Positions 27,252 to 35,538 of a DNA stretch of 64,000 nt are shown piece by piece. The position numbers and the translations under genes are program-made. The notes under the pieces are model-generated. The model did not search any database, was not told the DNA's origin, and saw only the letters and a list, made by a program, of their open reading frames with translations. The stretch comes from JAVKSL01 sp039583695 (GTDB lineage: Bacteria; Actinomycetota; Acidimicrobiia; Acidimicrobiales; JAJPHD01), in the NCBI GenBank assembly GCA_039583695.1, contig JAVKSL010000007.1, positions 10,535 through 74,534 on the forward strand, read 5' to 3'. Position 1 is the first letter of the stretch. Every line of letters begins with the position of its first letter.

Positions 27252-27722
27252 ATGAGCAACGAGGACGAGCTGGTAGCGCAGCTGCTGGGGCGCGAACCAC
27301 TGGGCGGTTACGTGGTAGCGCTGAGGGCCGCCGACGGCTCGCCGGTCGTGCTGTGCAACGATCCGCTGCTGGCCGACGGAACCCCCATGCCAACCCGTTG
27401 GTGGCTGGTGGGCAGGTCGTTACGGGAAGCGGTGAGCCGCCTCGAATCGGCAGGTGGGGTGAAGGCAGCCGAGCAGGCTGTCGACCCTGATGCCCTGGCC
27501 GCAGCACATGCCAGATATGCCGCAGAGAGGGACGCTGCCCTGCCAGGCAGGCACGCGGGGCCCGTTCCGAGTGGCGGGGTCGGGGGCGCTCGCAGGGGCG
27601 TGAAGTGCCTTCACGCCCATCTGGCCTGGTATCTCGTGGGCGGCGACGACCCGGTGGGTAGATGGGTGGTCGATCACCTGGAAAGCCGGCTGGTCGACCA
27701 ACCCAGCCCTCGTGCCTCGTGA
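27252..27722 (+). CDS. DUF501-family protein
   Basis: 156 residues. The pattern VAQLLGREPLGGYVVALRAADGSPVVLCNDPLLADGTPMPTRWWLVG, then VKCLHAHLAWYLVGGDDPVGRWV is that of DUF501, whose CxH and Cys residues are conserved. The function of the family is unknown. In actinobacteria it typically sits between divIC and ppx, and its stop here overlaps the ppx GTG start, so the pair is translationally coupled. The usual divIC partner is separated from it by the cox cluster. Confidence 0.88.
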   Translation: MSNEDELVAQLLGREPLGGYVVALRAADGSPVVLCNDPLLADGTPMPTRWWLVGRSLREAVSRLESAGGVKAAEQAVDPDALAAAHARYAAERDAALPGRHAGPVPSGGVGGARRGVKCLHAHLAWYLVGGDDPVGRWVVDHLESRLVDQPSPRAS

Positions 27723-28666
27723 GCGCTCCCGCTTACCAGGTCGATGCCGGAGGCCCGGTCCTGGCGGCCATCGACTGCGGCACCAACTCCACCCGCCTGC
27801 TCATAGCCGACGCCGAGGGCAACCCGCTGCGGCGTCTGGCCCGTATAACCCGGCTGGGCAAGGGGGTGGACGCGACCGGGAAGCTGGCGCCAGAGGCCAT
27901 CGACCGGACTCTTGCTGTCCTTGGCGAATACCGGGCCGAGATGGACCACCTGGGCGTAGGTGCCGTGCGCATGTCGACGACCTCAGCGTCACGCGACGCC
28001 CTCAATAGAGAGGACTTCTTTGGCCCGGCAGCCAAGATTGTCGGGACCCGCCCCGAGCTGTTGTCGGGCGAGCAGGAAGGACGGCTCTCATTTGCCGGGG
28101 CCACTGCCGGCCTGGACCCGGGCGGGGGCCCTTATGCGGTGGTGGATATTGGGGGAGGATCGACCGAGGTGGTGCTGGGCCCACCGCCGCGTGCCGTGTC
28201 GATGAATGTGGGTTGTGTCCGACTCACTGAGCGCTACCTGCATCACGACCCGCCGCTGCGAGAGGAGCTCGCTGCCGCCGCGGGCAGTGTGCGGGAGTCG
28301 CTGCAACCGGTGATCGCCCAACTGCCAGGAGTCCTGGAGGCTCCGGTGCTGGTTGGCCTGGCGGGGACGATCACCACCCTGGCGGCGATCCAGCTCGGCT
28401 TGGTGGCCTACGAGCCTGAGAGCACGCACCACAGCGTTCTTGCCCGGCATCAGGTGGACGAGCTGTTGGCCCGGCTAGCCGGGGTCGCCAGGGCGACCCG
28501 CCTCGGCTTCGCGGGCCTCGAAGCAGCTCGGGCTGACGTCATAGTCGGTGGGGCGGTGGTGCTGGCCACGTTGATGGAGCATCTGCACCTGGAGACCTGC
28601 CTGGTCTCCGAGACCGACATCCTGGATGGCATGGTGATGAGCCTCCTGTCGCGTGAGAGTGGCTGA
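27719..28666 (+). CDS. ppx: Exopolyphosphatase / guanosine pentaphosphatase (Ppx/GppA family)
   Basis: 315 residues from GTG 27719, overlapping the DUF501 stop (GTGA). The ASKHA-fold motifs are LAAIDCGTNSTRLLIADAEG (phosphate 1) and YAVVDIGGGSTEVVLG (phosphate 2), with VGAVRMSTTSASRDALNREDFF and LLSGEQEGRLSF between. The family hydrolyses terminal phosphates of polyphosphate or pppGpp. At 315 residues it is the short, two-domain actinobacterial Ppx form, without the C-terminal HD-like extension of E. coli Ppx. Confidence 0.93.
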   Translation: MSAPAYQVDAGGPVLAAIDCGTNSTRLLIADAEGNPLRRLARITRLGKGVDATGKLAPEAIDRTLAVLGEYRAEMDHLGVGAVRMSTTSASRDALNREDFFGPAAKIVGTRPELLSGEQEGRLSFAGATAGLDPGGGPYAVVDIGGGSTEVVLGPPPRAVSMNVGCVRLTERYLHHDPPLREELAAAAGSVRESLQPVIAQLPGVLEAPVLVGLAGTITTLAAIQLGLVAYEPESTHHSVLARHQVDELLARLAGVARATRLGFAGLEAARADVIVGGAVVLATLMEHLHLETCLVSETDILDGMVMSLLSRESG

Positions 28667-28668
28667 GA

Positions 28669-29898
28669 GTGGAGCGCGCCCCACAGACAAAGAACCCACC
28701 GGCTCGGATCGGAGTCCTTGCCGACCTTGCCAGCACCGGCAGCGCCGGAGTTGCCACCTGGATGGGCCTCCGGGTTCTCCGGGCGGAGATCGGGCGGCGG
28801 CTGCCGGACATTGAGGTGGTGGCCATCTCCCAGGCGGCGGTCCAGACCCCGCTTGACGGTGGCGACCCGGTGACCCTCGCAGGTCCCTGGACGCCGGAGC
28901 GCCGGGCCGAGCTGGCGGCTGGCATGAGCTGCGTTGTCGTACTCGCAGCCGAGCCCGCCGGGGCTGCCGGGGCCGCCGAGCCCGCCGGGGCCGCCGAGCC
29001 CGCCGGGCCACGCGCCTGGCCCCCTCCGGACGGGTTCGGCCCCGAGCACGAGGCCACCTGTCCCAGCATCACCCTCGATCCGGGCGCCCTTTGCGCACTG
29101 GCCCCACGAGTCCTGGGTGACTGGGTCCTGGATCTGAGGCTGGCCTGGCTGCGCATGCTCGGCTTGTGCCCCGGGCCCGAGGTCCCGATCCTTCTCGACG
29201 CCAGCGGCCAGGAAGAGGTCGATGAGCTCGCAACCCGACTGGGCGCAACCCCGTTGGCACTCGTCGAACCGCTCAGCCTCGAGGATGTGGCTGCCCTGGT
29301 CCGCTCGGCGAGGGTCGTCGTTGGTGGCCCGGAGCTGGAAGGCTTGAGCCTGGCCTACGGCACCCGGCTGGTCTCGCGCGACGATTCCAGTGACGATCTC
29401 GATCTGGCGAGCCGCCAGCAATGGGCGAGCACCCTGGTGGATGCCGTGGTCAGCACCGCTCAATTGGGACGCGCCCACGAGCCCCCTCCGCCCGACCACC
29501 TGCAACAGGTCGCTCTAACAGAGCGCCAGCGCCAGGGATGGCGTTACAGGCGCCTGCTGGCCGAGCAGTCAACCGCAGCCGCCGACCACAGCGCTGAGAT
29601 CGAGGCCCGCCTGGGTGAGCTGCGTAAGGAAGCGTCGCAGGCCTGGGCCCGCTGGGAGTCCGAGGTGGCGGCGCAGCGAGCCAAGCTCGAGGCCCTGGCC
29701 GCGGAGCGAGATGCGATCGCCACCGAACGGGATCTCGTAGCAGCAGAGCGCGATGGCATGGCCGCGGCACTCGCCGAAGCCAAGGCCGGGCGCGCGACGA
29801 TTGAGAGGGAGCTGGAGGCGACTTACGCCACGCGCCTATTTCGTTACACGGCCGGGGTGAGACGGATCTACGGGACCCTCCGTCGGAGGCGGGCATGA
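28669..29898 (+). CDS. Pyruvyl-transferase-like protein with C-terminal coiled coil
   Basis: 409 residues from GTG 28669. The first 270 residues have an alternating alpha/beta pattern (IGVLADLASTGSAGVATWMGLRVL; LARSARVVVGG-like VALVRSARVVVGGPELEGLSLAYGTRLV) reminiscent of polysaccharide pyruvyl transferases or GT-B proteins, but no diagnostic motif is convincing. Residues 285-385 form a long coiled coil (AEIEARLGELRKEASQAWARWESEVAAQRAKLEAL), and the end (ATYATRLFRYTAGVRRIYGTLRRRRA) resembles the tail of glycosyltransferase-associated proteins. An 18-bp repeat at 28948-29009 inserts AEPAGAAEPAG repeats. Its stop overlaps the ATG of a family 2 glycosyltransferase, so a shared role in polysaccharide or glycan synthesis is inferred. 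Confidence 0.55.
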   Translation: MERAPQTKNPPARIGVLADLASTGSAGVATWMGLRVLRAEIGRRLPDIEVVAISQAAVQTPLDGGDPVTLAGPWTPERRAELAAGMSCVVVLAAEPAGAAGAAEPAGAAEPAGPRAWPPPDGFGPEHEATCPSITLDPGALCALAPRVLGDWVLDLRLAWLRMLGLCPGPEVPILLDASGQEEVDELATRLGATPLALVEPLSLEDVAALVRSARVVVGGPELEGLSLAYGTRLVSRDDSSDDLDLASRQQWASTLVDAVVSTAQLGRAHEPPPPDHLQQVALTERQRQGWRYRRLLAEQSTAAADHSAEIEARLGELRKEASQAWARWESEVAAQRAKLEALAAERDAIATERDLVAAERDGMAAALAEAKAGRATIERELEATYATRLFRYTAGVRRIYGTLRRRRA

Positions 29899-31256
29899 GT
29901 GGCGTCGTCGTGCCGTCCCCTCAGGCGCCGCTGGTATCGGTGCTGATGCTCACCTACGGGGCTGGGGAATGGGTGCGCCAGGCGTTGTCCGCCCTGGTGG
30001 CGCACACCCCTCCCGTTTACGAGCTGGTCATCGTGGACAACGCCTCCCCGGACGGAACAGGGGACTGGCTCGCGGCCCACGTCGAGGGCGCCACCCTGCT
30101 GCGAAACGAGGCAAATGTGGGCTTCGGCCCAGGCGTGAACCAGGCGGCCCTCCACGGGCGGGGGCGATACCTGTGCCTGCTCAACAGCGACGCCCTAGTC
30201 GAGCCCGGCTGGCTGGAGCCGATGCTGGCCGACCTGGAAGGGGTCGCCGAGTGTGGCGCGGTGGTCCCCCGCTTGGTCAACCTGGACGGGACCCTCCAGG
30301 AGGCGGGCGCGGTGATCGGCTCCGACGGCCAGACCATGGCCCTCGGATACGGGGACAGCCCGGACCGGCCGTGGTACCGCTTCCCCCACTACGTGTCCTA
30401 CGGGTCGGGCGCGTGCCTGTGCCTGCGGAGGTCATGCTTTTTGGGTCTGGGCGGCTTCGATCCGATGTACGGAAAGGGCTATTACGAGGACGTCGACCTT
30501 TGCCTGCGCATGGCCGCCGCCGGCCTACGCACCGTGTACGAGCCCCGGTCGGTGGTGCGCCACGTCCGTGGAGCGTCCAGCCCGAGCTCCGAGGTGAGCC
30601 AGCTCCTGGCTGAAAATGCCCAGCGGTTCCGCACCCGGTGGGCCACCCAGCTCGCCGAGCTGCCCCCCCTGGCCGAGCTGCCCACTCACCCCTACCGGGT
30701 GCTGGCAGCCCGGGACATCATGGCGCCTGACCGGGTGCTGGTGATCGGGGATCGCCTGCCGCGCTCGCCTGAGGATAGGGTCGCCAGCTTGGCCGCGCAG
30801 ATCATGGAGCTGGCAGGCCAGGCCCGGGTGACCGTGATCGCCCTCGAGGACCCTGCCCCTGCACCCGAAGCCTGGTGGCTGTTGGATCGCGGAGTGGAGC
30901 TGATCTGGGGGATTGGCGACTGGGACGACTGGATGAGCCGGGCCCTATGCCACTACTCGGTCGTCGTGCTCGCTGACGGCTCGGTCGCCGGTCGGGCGAT
31001 GGCCCTGTGTGATCGATACCAGCCCCAGGCAAGTGTGGTGCTCCACGTGGAGCAGGCGGCCGACGTGACGCAGTTTCCGCTGGCGGTTCGCGAGCGCGTC
31101 TGTGCGGTGTGGCAGGCGGGCGCCGACCCGGCGGGGGGCTCCGGCTTGGCGGCGGGCGCGGGCCTGGCGGCGGGCGCGGGCCTGGCCCTTGCGCTGGCAC
31201 GGGTCGGCGTCGTGGTGACCGGACCGGCTGGCTGGGGCCCCGCTTCGAGGCCCTAA
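29895..31256 (+). CDS. Family 2 (GT-A) glycosyltransferase
   Basis: 453 residues. The GT2 domain spans about 10-240: PLVSVLMLTYGAGEWVRQALSAL, LVIVDNASPDGTGDWL, LLRNEANVGFGPGVNQAA, LCLLNSDALVEPGW (DxD-like S-D), and GGFDPMYGKGYYEDVDLCLRMAAAGLR with the ED motif of rhamnosyl-type transferases. The remaining 200 residues form a second alpha/beta region (VLVIGDRLPRSPEDRVASLAAQIMEL) with Trp-rich segments. A repeat at about 31139-31200 gives GLAAGAGLAAGAGLALAL. The acceptor is unknown. Its TAA and the core-MetE TAG on the opposite strand overlap (31253-31256). Confidence 0.88.
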   Translation: MSGVVVPSPQAPLVSVLMLTYGAGEWVRQALSALVAHTPPVYELVIVDNASPDGTGDWLAAHVEGATLLRNEANVGFGPGVNQAALHGRGRYLCLLNSDALVEPGWLEPMLADLEGVAECGAVVPRLVNLDGTLQEAGAVIGSDGQTMALGYGDSPDRPWYRFPHYVSYGSGACLCLRRSCFLGLGGFDPMYGKGYYEDVDLCLRMAAAGLRTVYEPRSVVRHVRGASSPSSEVSQLLAENAQRFRTRWATQLAELPPLAELPTHPYRVLAARDIMAPDRVLVIGDRLPRSPEDRVASLAAQIMELAGQARVTVIALEDPAPAPEAWWLLDRGVELIWGIGDWDDWMSRALCHYSVVVLADGSVAGRAMALCDRYQPQASVVLHVEQAADVTQFPLAVRERVCAVWQAGADPAGGSGLAAGAGLAAGAGLALALARVGVVVTGPAGWGPASRP

Positions 31257-32293
31257 CCCTTGAGGATCCCCGCGGCGTCGTGAATCGCCTGCATCTTGGC
31301 GAAGGCGGTCGTTCGGGACAGGTGGTTGAGCCCGCACGAGGTGGTGAGCAGGGTCTGCTCGGGGGCGAGCCATCTGTTGGCCTGGACGCGCTCCACGATG
31401 GTCTCGGGTGACTCCACGTTGCGGTCGATGACGTCTGCCGCTCCGACGGCCAGCTGCTGGTTGCGCAAGTGGCCCTCGTATCGGGGGGCGTAGTCGTACT
31501 CCACCATGATCGCGTCGCAATCGATCTGGCAGATCAGGTCGGCCGGGTACTCGCCGTGGTCGAAGTAGCGATGCCCGATCTGGCCGTCGTAGTGGGCGCC
31601 GACGGCGTAGTTTCCCTGGCAGATGTGAACCCAGCGATTCATGGTGATCCCCTCCAGGGAGGCATTGATGGCCTCCACTGCGGCTTCGACCTCGGAGCGC
31701 TCCACCGCGGCGAACAGCGGCTCGTCGATCTGCAGGTGCTCACAGCCCGCATCCTGCAGCGCGTGGAAGTTCTTGTTGTACAGGACGGACAGTGCCTCCA
31801 TGAAGGCGCCGATGTCGTTGTAGTGCTCGTCCCAGGCGACCTTGGCCAGCATGTGGGGCCCGGTCATGGTGATCTTCACCGGTCGGTGGGCAAAGCGGGA
31901 GGCCGTCTGGAACTCGGGGACCAGGTCCAGCACGGAGTCGGTGTCCACCGGCCCGGTCAGCACCTGGGCCGGGTGGGTGACATTGGCGTCCTTCGGGGTG
32001 ATGTTCTTCGGGCGGGTCTCGTCGGAGAAGCCGCCGATCTGGCGCCAGAAGTGGTTGAGCATGGCGTTCGGCGGGGCATTGCGGTTGTTGGTCCGCCGGT
32101 GCATCTCGCCTGTGGTGATGATGTCGATGCCGGCGGCCTCCTGGTCGGCGATGGCGCCCTGCCCAGCCCGGAACTGAACATCGCTCATGTCCTGGTCCGA
32201 CAGGGTTCCGGCCTCCACCTGCTTCTCGAGAACCTCGTACCACGGCGGTACGCTGTAAGCCCCGACGGTGGTGGTGCTGAATGGCTCGATCAT
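31253..32293 (-). CDS. Core-MetE-type short methionine synthase
   Basis: 346 residues, about the length of the C-terminal catalytic half of MetE. The zinc ligands are in place: H223 and C225 in WVHICQGNY, E265 in IMVEYDYAP and C320 in TTSCGLNH. The N-terminal folate-binding-like half of MetE is absent. Short MetE proteins of this type (archaeal MetE and bacterial core-MetE) are known or proposed to take the methyl group from a corrinoid protein or methylcobalamin rather than from methyltetrahydrofolate polyglutamate. It is divergent from metF with 65 bp between, and a full-length MetE is encoded 850 bp further on, so the two synthases may serve different methyl donors. Homocysteine methylation is inferred from the ligands. 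Confidence 0.8.
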   Translation of the reverse strand: MIEPFSTTTVGAYSVPPWYEVLEKQVEAGTLSDQDMSDVQFRAGQGAIADQEAAGIDIITTGEMHRRTNNRNAPPNAMLNHFWRQIGGFSDETRPKNITPKDANVTHPAQVLTGPVDTDSVLDLVPEFQTASRFAHRPVKITMTGPHMLAKVAWDEHYNDIGAFMEALSVLYNKNFHALQDAGCEHLQIDEPLFAAVERSEVEAAVEAINASLEGITMNRWVHICQGNYAVGAHYDGQIGHRYFDHGEYPADLICQIDCDAIMVEYDYAPRYEGHLRNQQLAVGAADVIDRNVESPETIVERVQANRWLAPEQTLLTTSCGLNHLSRTTAFAKMQAIHDAAGILKG

Positions 32294-32337
32294 GATCTTT
32301 GCCTTCCTGTTGTGGTCGTGGCCGTGGACCGACCCGG

Positions 32338-32348
32338 CCCGATAGTAG
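32338..32348 (+). promoter_or_regulatory. Promoter-like cccgatagtag motif upstream of metF
   Basis: The same 11 bases occur at 35499-35509 upstream of gcvP. GATAGT resembles a -10 element. Its distance of 10 bases to the metF ATG would give a leaderless or near-leaderless mRNA, which is common in actinobacteria. No clear -35 is visible. Confidence 0.45.
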
Positions 32349-32358
32349 GCTCCCTGGG

Positions 32359-33141
32359 ATGTCGGGGCAAGCCTTCGAGGTCATATGTGAGGTCGAGCCG
32401 GCCACCAAGCCCGACCTGCGCCACGTCAGGCACCAGATCGGGGTCTTCTCCCCGGTGGCGGCGGCATTCCTGATTCCCGACAACCACATCGGCCGGGCGA
32501 CCGTGTCGAGCATCGCGGTGGCCCACGAGGTGGAAGCGATGGGGGGCCGTTCCATCGCGTGCCTCAACGCCAGGGACCGCAACCTGCTGGGACTGCGGCG
32601 CGACCTGCTGACTGCGGCCGCCTACGGGGTGGATCAGTTCCTCTTCGTGTACGGCGACAAGCCGGCGACCGGGAGCCGCACGAGCGAGCTGACGGTGCGG
32701 GCCATGATCGAGGAGGCCCGGATCTACACCGCGGCGCCCATCTTCGCCGGCTCGGCTCCGCTGCGGATCGGGGTCAGCTCGGCCGGGCGTGGGTTCCCGG
32801 ATTGGAAACGGGCGGCTGACTTTGTGTTCCTCCAGGTCAGCTTCTCGGTGGAGGAGCACCTTCGGTGGAGGGAGGGCGTCGTCATCGACGGGCCGGTCTA
32901 TGCCGGGGTGATGGTCTTGCCCAGCGTGGCCATGGCCCAACGCTTGGCCGCCACTATACCCGATATCGCCATACCTGAATCGTTGGTGAGGTCCGTGGAC
33001 GCCGATCCCCGCCAAGCCGGGGCCGAAGCCGCCTGCGAGCAGGTGCTGGCGCTGCGCGACAGCGGAGCATTCGACGGGGTGCACCTCATCCCGGTGAGCC
33101 GCTACCGGGAGGTGGCGGCCCGACTCGAGGGCGTCTTGTAG
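32359..33141 (+). CDS. Methylenetetrahydrofolate reductase-like protein (MetF)
   Basis: 260 residues from ATG 32359 (MSGQAFEVICEVEPATKPDLRHV). The TIM-barrel pattern of the MTHFR family is visible: FEVICEVEPATKPD, GVFSPVAAAFLIPDNHIGRATVSSIAVAHEVEAMGGRSIACLNARDRN, and LTAAAYGVDQFLFVYGDKP, where FAD and folate bind in homologs. It is shorter than E. coli MetF (about 295 residues) and more divergent, like archaeal and actinobacterial MTHFR-like proteins, which may use another electron donor such as F420H2 or ferredoxin. It is flanked by two methionine synthase genes, which supports a role in making methyl-tetrahydrofolate. No ribosome binding site precedes the ATG, in line with a leaderless transcript. 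Confidence 0.75.
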   Translation: MSGQAFEVICEVEPATKPDLRHVRHQIGVFSPVAAAFLIPDNHIGRATVSSIAVAHEVEAMGGRSIACLNARDRNLLGLRRDLLTAAAYGVDQFLFVYGDKPATGSRTSELTVRAMIEEARIYTAAPIFAGSAPLRIGVSSAGRGFPDWKRAADFVFLQVSFSVEEHLRWREGVVIDGPVYAGVMVLPSVAMAQRLAATIPDIAIPESLVRSVDADPRQAGAEAACEQVLALRDSGAFDGVHLIPVSRYREVAARLEGVL

Positions 33142-33145
33142 GGGC

Positions 33146-35479
33146 TTATGCCGGCACCACGATCGCGGGTTCGGCCTCCAGCTCGGCGCGCACCAGCTGG
33201 GTGGCGCTGACCAGGTTGGCCAGAACCGGCGCGACCTCGGCGTAGGAACGGGTCTTGAGCCCGCAGTCCGGATTCACCCACACCCGCTCCGGCCCCAGGA
33301 CCGACACGGCACGGCGGATCAGGCCAGCCAGCTCGTCGACCTCAGGCACCCGGGGGGCGTGCACGTCGTAGACGCCCGGACCGATCTGTGCCGGGGAGCC
33401 GGTGGAGGCCAGATCGCCGAGCAGCGCCATCGCGGAACGCACCGCCTCCAGGGAGAGCACGTCCATCTCCATGCGAGCCAGCGCAGGCAGCAGCACACCG
33501 AACTCGGCGTAGCACATGTGGCTGTGGACCTGAACGTCCTCAGCAGCGGGCGCGACGGCCAGGCGAAATGCACGTGTGGCCCACTCGAGATAAGCCTCGC
33601 ACTCGGTCCGGCGGAGCGGCACCAGCTCGGCAAGGCCCGGCTCGTCGACCTGGATGACTGCCATCCCCGCCGCCGCCAGGTCGCGCACCTCGTCCGAGAT
33701 GGCCAGGGCAAGCTGGGTGGCCACGTCCTGGCGGGACAGGTCGGTGCGGGGAAATGACCAGGCCAGCATGGTGAGCGGCCCGGTGAGCATGGCCTTGACC
33801 GGCCGCGAGGTGAGCGAGGCGGCATAGGTGGCCCACTCCAAGGTCATGGGCTCGGGACGGGAAACGTCACCGAAGAGAATCGGCGGGCGGACACAGCGCG
33901 ACCCGTAGGACTGGACCCAACCATCTTGGGTCAGCGCAAAGCCATCCAGCTGGGCAGCGAAGTAGCGAACCATGTCGTCGCGCTCGGGCTCTCCGTGCAC
34001 GATCACGTCCAGTCCCAGCTCCTCCTGCATGGCGACCACCCGGGAGACCTCCTCACGCAGCCTGGCTGCGTAGGTCGCCTCGTCCATGTCCATCTTCGAG
34101 CGAGCGACCCTTGCTGCGCGCAGCTCGGCGGTCTGGGGAAACGACCCGATGGTGGTGGTCGGCAGCACGGGAAGCCCCAGGCGAGCTGCCTGCGCCGCCC
34201 GGCGCGACTCAGGGGTCCCCGCCCGGCGGTCGTCGTTGGGTCCCAGGCGGCTGACCCGGGCGCGCACCGCGGGGTCCAGGATCAGATCCGAGCGCTCGTG
34301 GCGGCGAACTGCCTCGTCGCTCGCCTCCAGCTCCGCGGCGATGGCCGCCCTTCCGTGCTCGATGCCATCGGCCAGCACGCCGAGCTCGTGCAGCTTCTCG
34401 GTGGCGAACGCCAGCCACGAGCGGACCTCGCGGTCCATGTTGGTCTCCGGTTCCAGGCTGACCGGCAGGTGGAGCAGCGATGTCGACGTCGAGACCACCA
34501 CGTGGGCAGCCTGGTCTTGGAGGGACTCCAAGACGGCGAGCGTCGTGCGCAGGTCCGCGGCCCAGGGGCGCTGGCCGTCCACCACGCCGGCGAACAGGGC
34601 TCGGGCTCCCAGTCCCCCCGCCCCAGCCAGGGCGTCGACGTTGCTCGGCCCGGCGCAAAGGTCCAGGCCGATGCCCTCGACCGGGAGGTCCACCAGCGTG
34701 CCCATAGCCGGCGTCACGTGGCCGTAGGAGGTGCAGAACACGATCCTCGGGCGCTGGCCGGCCTCGCCGAGGCGACGGTAAACTTTGGCAAGCGCCGCCA
34801 GGTCGGCGCCGCCAAGGTCTGTCGCCAGGATCGGCTCGTCGAGCTGCACCCAGGCGGCTCCCTGTTCGGACAGGCGCTCCAGGACCTCGACGTAGACTTG
34901 GACCAAAGGGTCGAGCAGGCTGAGCGGGTCGAAGCCCGGATCGGGGCGGCTGGAGCGCAAGAGGCTGAGCGGGCCCAGCAAGACGGGCTTGGTGGCGATG
35001 CCCAGGGCGGCGGACTCTGCCAGCTCCCCGAAGGCCTTGTCCGAAGAGACTGCGAAGCGGGTGTGGGGGCCCAGCTCAGGTACCAGGTGGTGATAGTTGG
35101 TGCCGAACCACTTGGTCAGCTGCAACGGCTCCAGGGCGACGCCAGCGACGCTCCCGCCCCGGGCCATGGCGAAGTAGGTGTCCAGGCCCGGTGGGCCGGC
35201 CGCCGGTAGGTAACGAGCCGGGATCGCCCCGACCAGCACGGCCGCGTCTAGCACGTGGTCATACAGCGAGAAGTCGTTGGAGGCAATCAGGTCGATGCCC
35301 GCCGCCGCTCCCGCCACCCAATTCGCCCGGCGCACTTCCGCTCCGACGGCCGAGAGCGCTTCGGCCCCCACACGCCCGGCCCAATAACTTTCGAGCGCCC
35401 GCTTGAGCTCCCGGCGCGCCCCGATGCGGGGCATCCCCGACACGCTTGTCCTCGGCAGCTCGGCACCTGTGATGTTCAT
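33146..35479 (-). CDS. metE: Cobalamin-independent methionine synthase, full length
   Basis: 777 residues from ATG 35479 (MNITGAELPRTSVSGMPRIGARRELKRALESYW); GGAGG lies 11 bases upstream, and longer versions lack homology. It has both barrels: the N-terminal half with TKWFGTNYHHLVPEL and QLDEPILATDL, and the C-terminal half with VLPTTTIGSFPQT, RCVRPPILFGDV, VQVDEPGLAELVPLRR, zinc ligands in HSHMCYAEF and NPDCGLKTR, and a conserved SLEA. It transfers methyl from methyltetrahydrofolate (polyglutamate) to homocysteine. It ends five bases from the metF stop and is divergent from gcvP. Confidence 0.95.
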   Translation of the reverse strand: MNITGAELPRTSVSGMPRIGARRELKRALESYWAGRVGAEALSAVGAEVRRANWVAGAAAGIDLIASNDFSLYDHVLDAAVLVGAIPARYLPAAGPPGLDTYFAMARGGSVAGVALEPLQLTKWFGTNYHHLVPELGPHTRFAVSSDKAFGELAESAALGIATKPVLLGPLSLLRSSRPDPGFDPLSLLDPLVQVYVEVLERLSEQGAAWVQLDEPILATDLGGADLAALAKVYRRLGEAGQRPRIVFCTSYGHVTPAMGTLVDLPVEGIGLDLCAGPSNVDALAGAGGLGARALFAGVVDGQRPWAADLRTTLAVLESLQDQAAHVVVSTSTSLLHLPVSLEPETNMDREVRSWLAFATEKLHELGVLADGIEHGRAAIAAELEASDEAVRRHERSDLILDPAVRARVSRLGPNDDRRAGTPESRRAAQAARLGLPVLPTTTIGSFPQTAELRAARVARSKMDMDEATYAARLREEVSRVVAMQEELGLDVIVHGEPERDDMVRYFAAQLDGFALTQDGWVQSYGSRCVRPPILFGDVSRPEPMTLEWATYAASLTSRPVKAMLTGPLTMLAWSFPRTDLSRQDVATQLALAISDEVRDLAAAGMAVIQVDEPGLAELVPLRRTECEAYLEWATRAFRLAVAPAAEDVQVHSHMCYAEFGVLLPALARMEMDVLSLEAVRSAMALLGDLASTGSPAQIGPGVYDVHAPRVPEVDELAGLIRRAVSVLGPERVWVNPDCGLKTRSYAEVAPVLANLVSATQLVRAELEAEPAIVVPA

Positions 35480-35498
35480 CTGGTCAACCACCTCCGAG

Positions 35499-35509
35499 CC
35501 CGATAGTAG
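35499..35509 (+). promoter_or_regulatory. Promoter-like cccgatagtag motif upstream of gcvP
   Basis: Identical to the motif at 32338-32348. A -10 at 35503-35508 would place the mRNA start near 35515, with a 24-base leader that holds GGGAGG just before the gcvP ATG. The 59-bp metE-gcvP interval leaves no room for a glycine riboswitch. Confidence 0.45.
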
Positions 35510-35538
35510 ACTGCAATGGTCATCAATCCGGGAGGCCC

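Noticed and set aside
35480..35538. Glycine riboswitch before gcvP
   Set aside because: Only 59 bp separate metE and gcvP and no aptamer-like structure fits.
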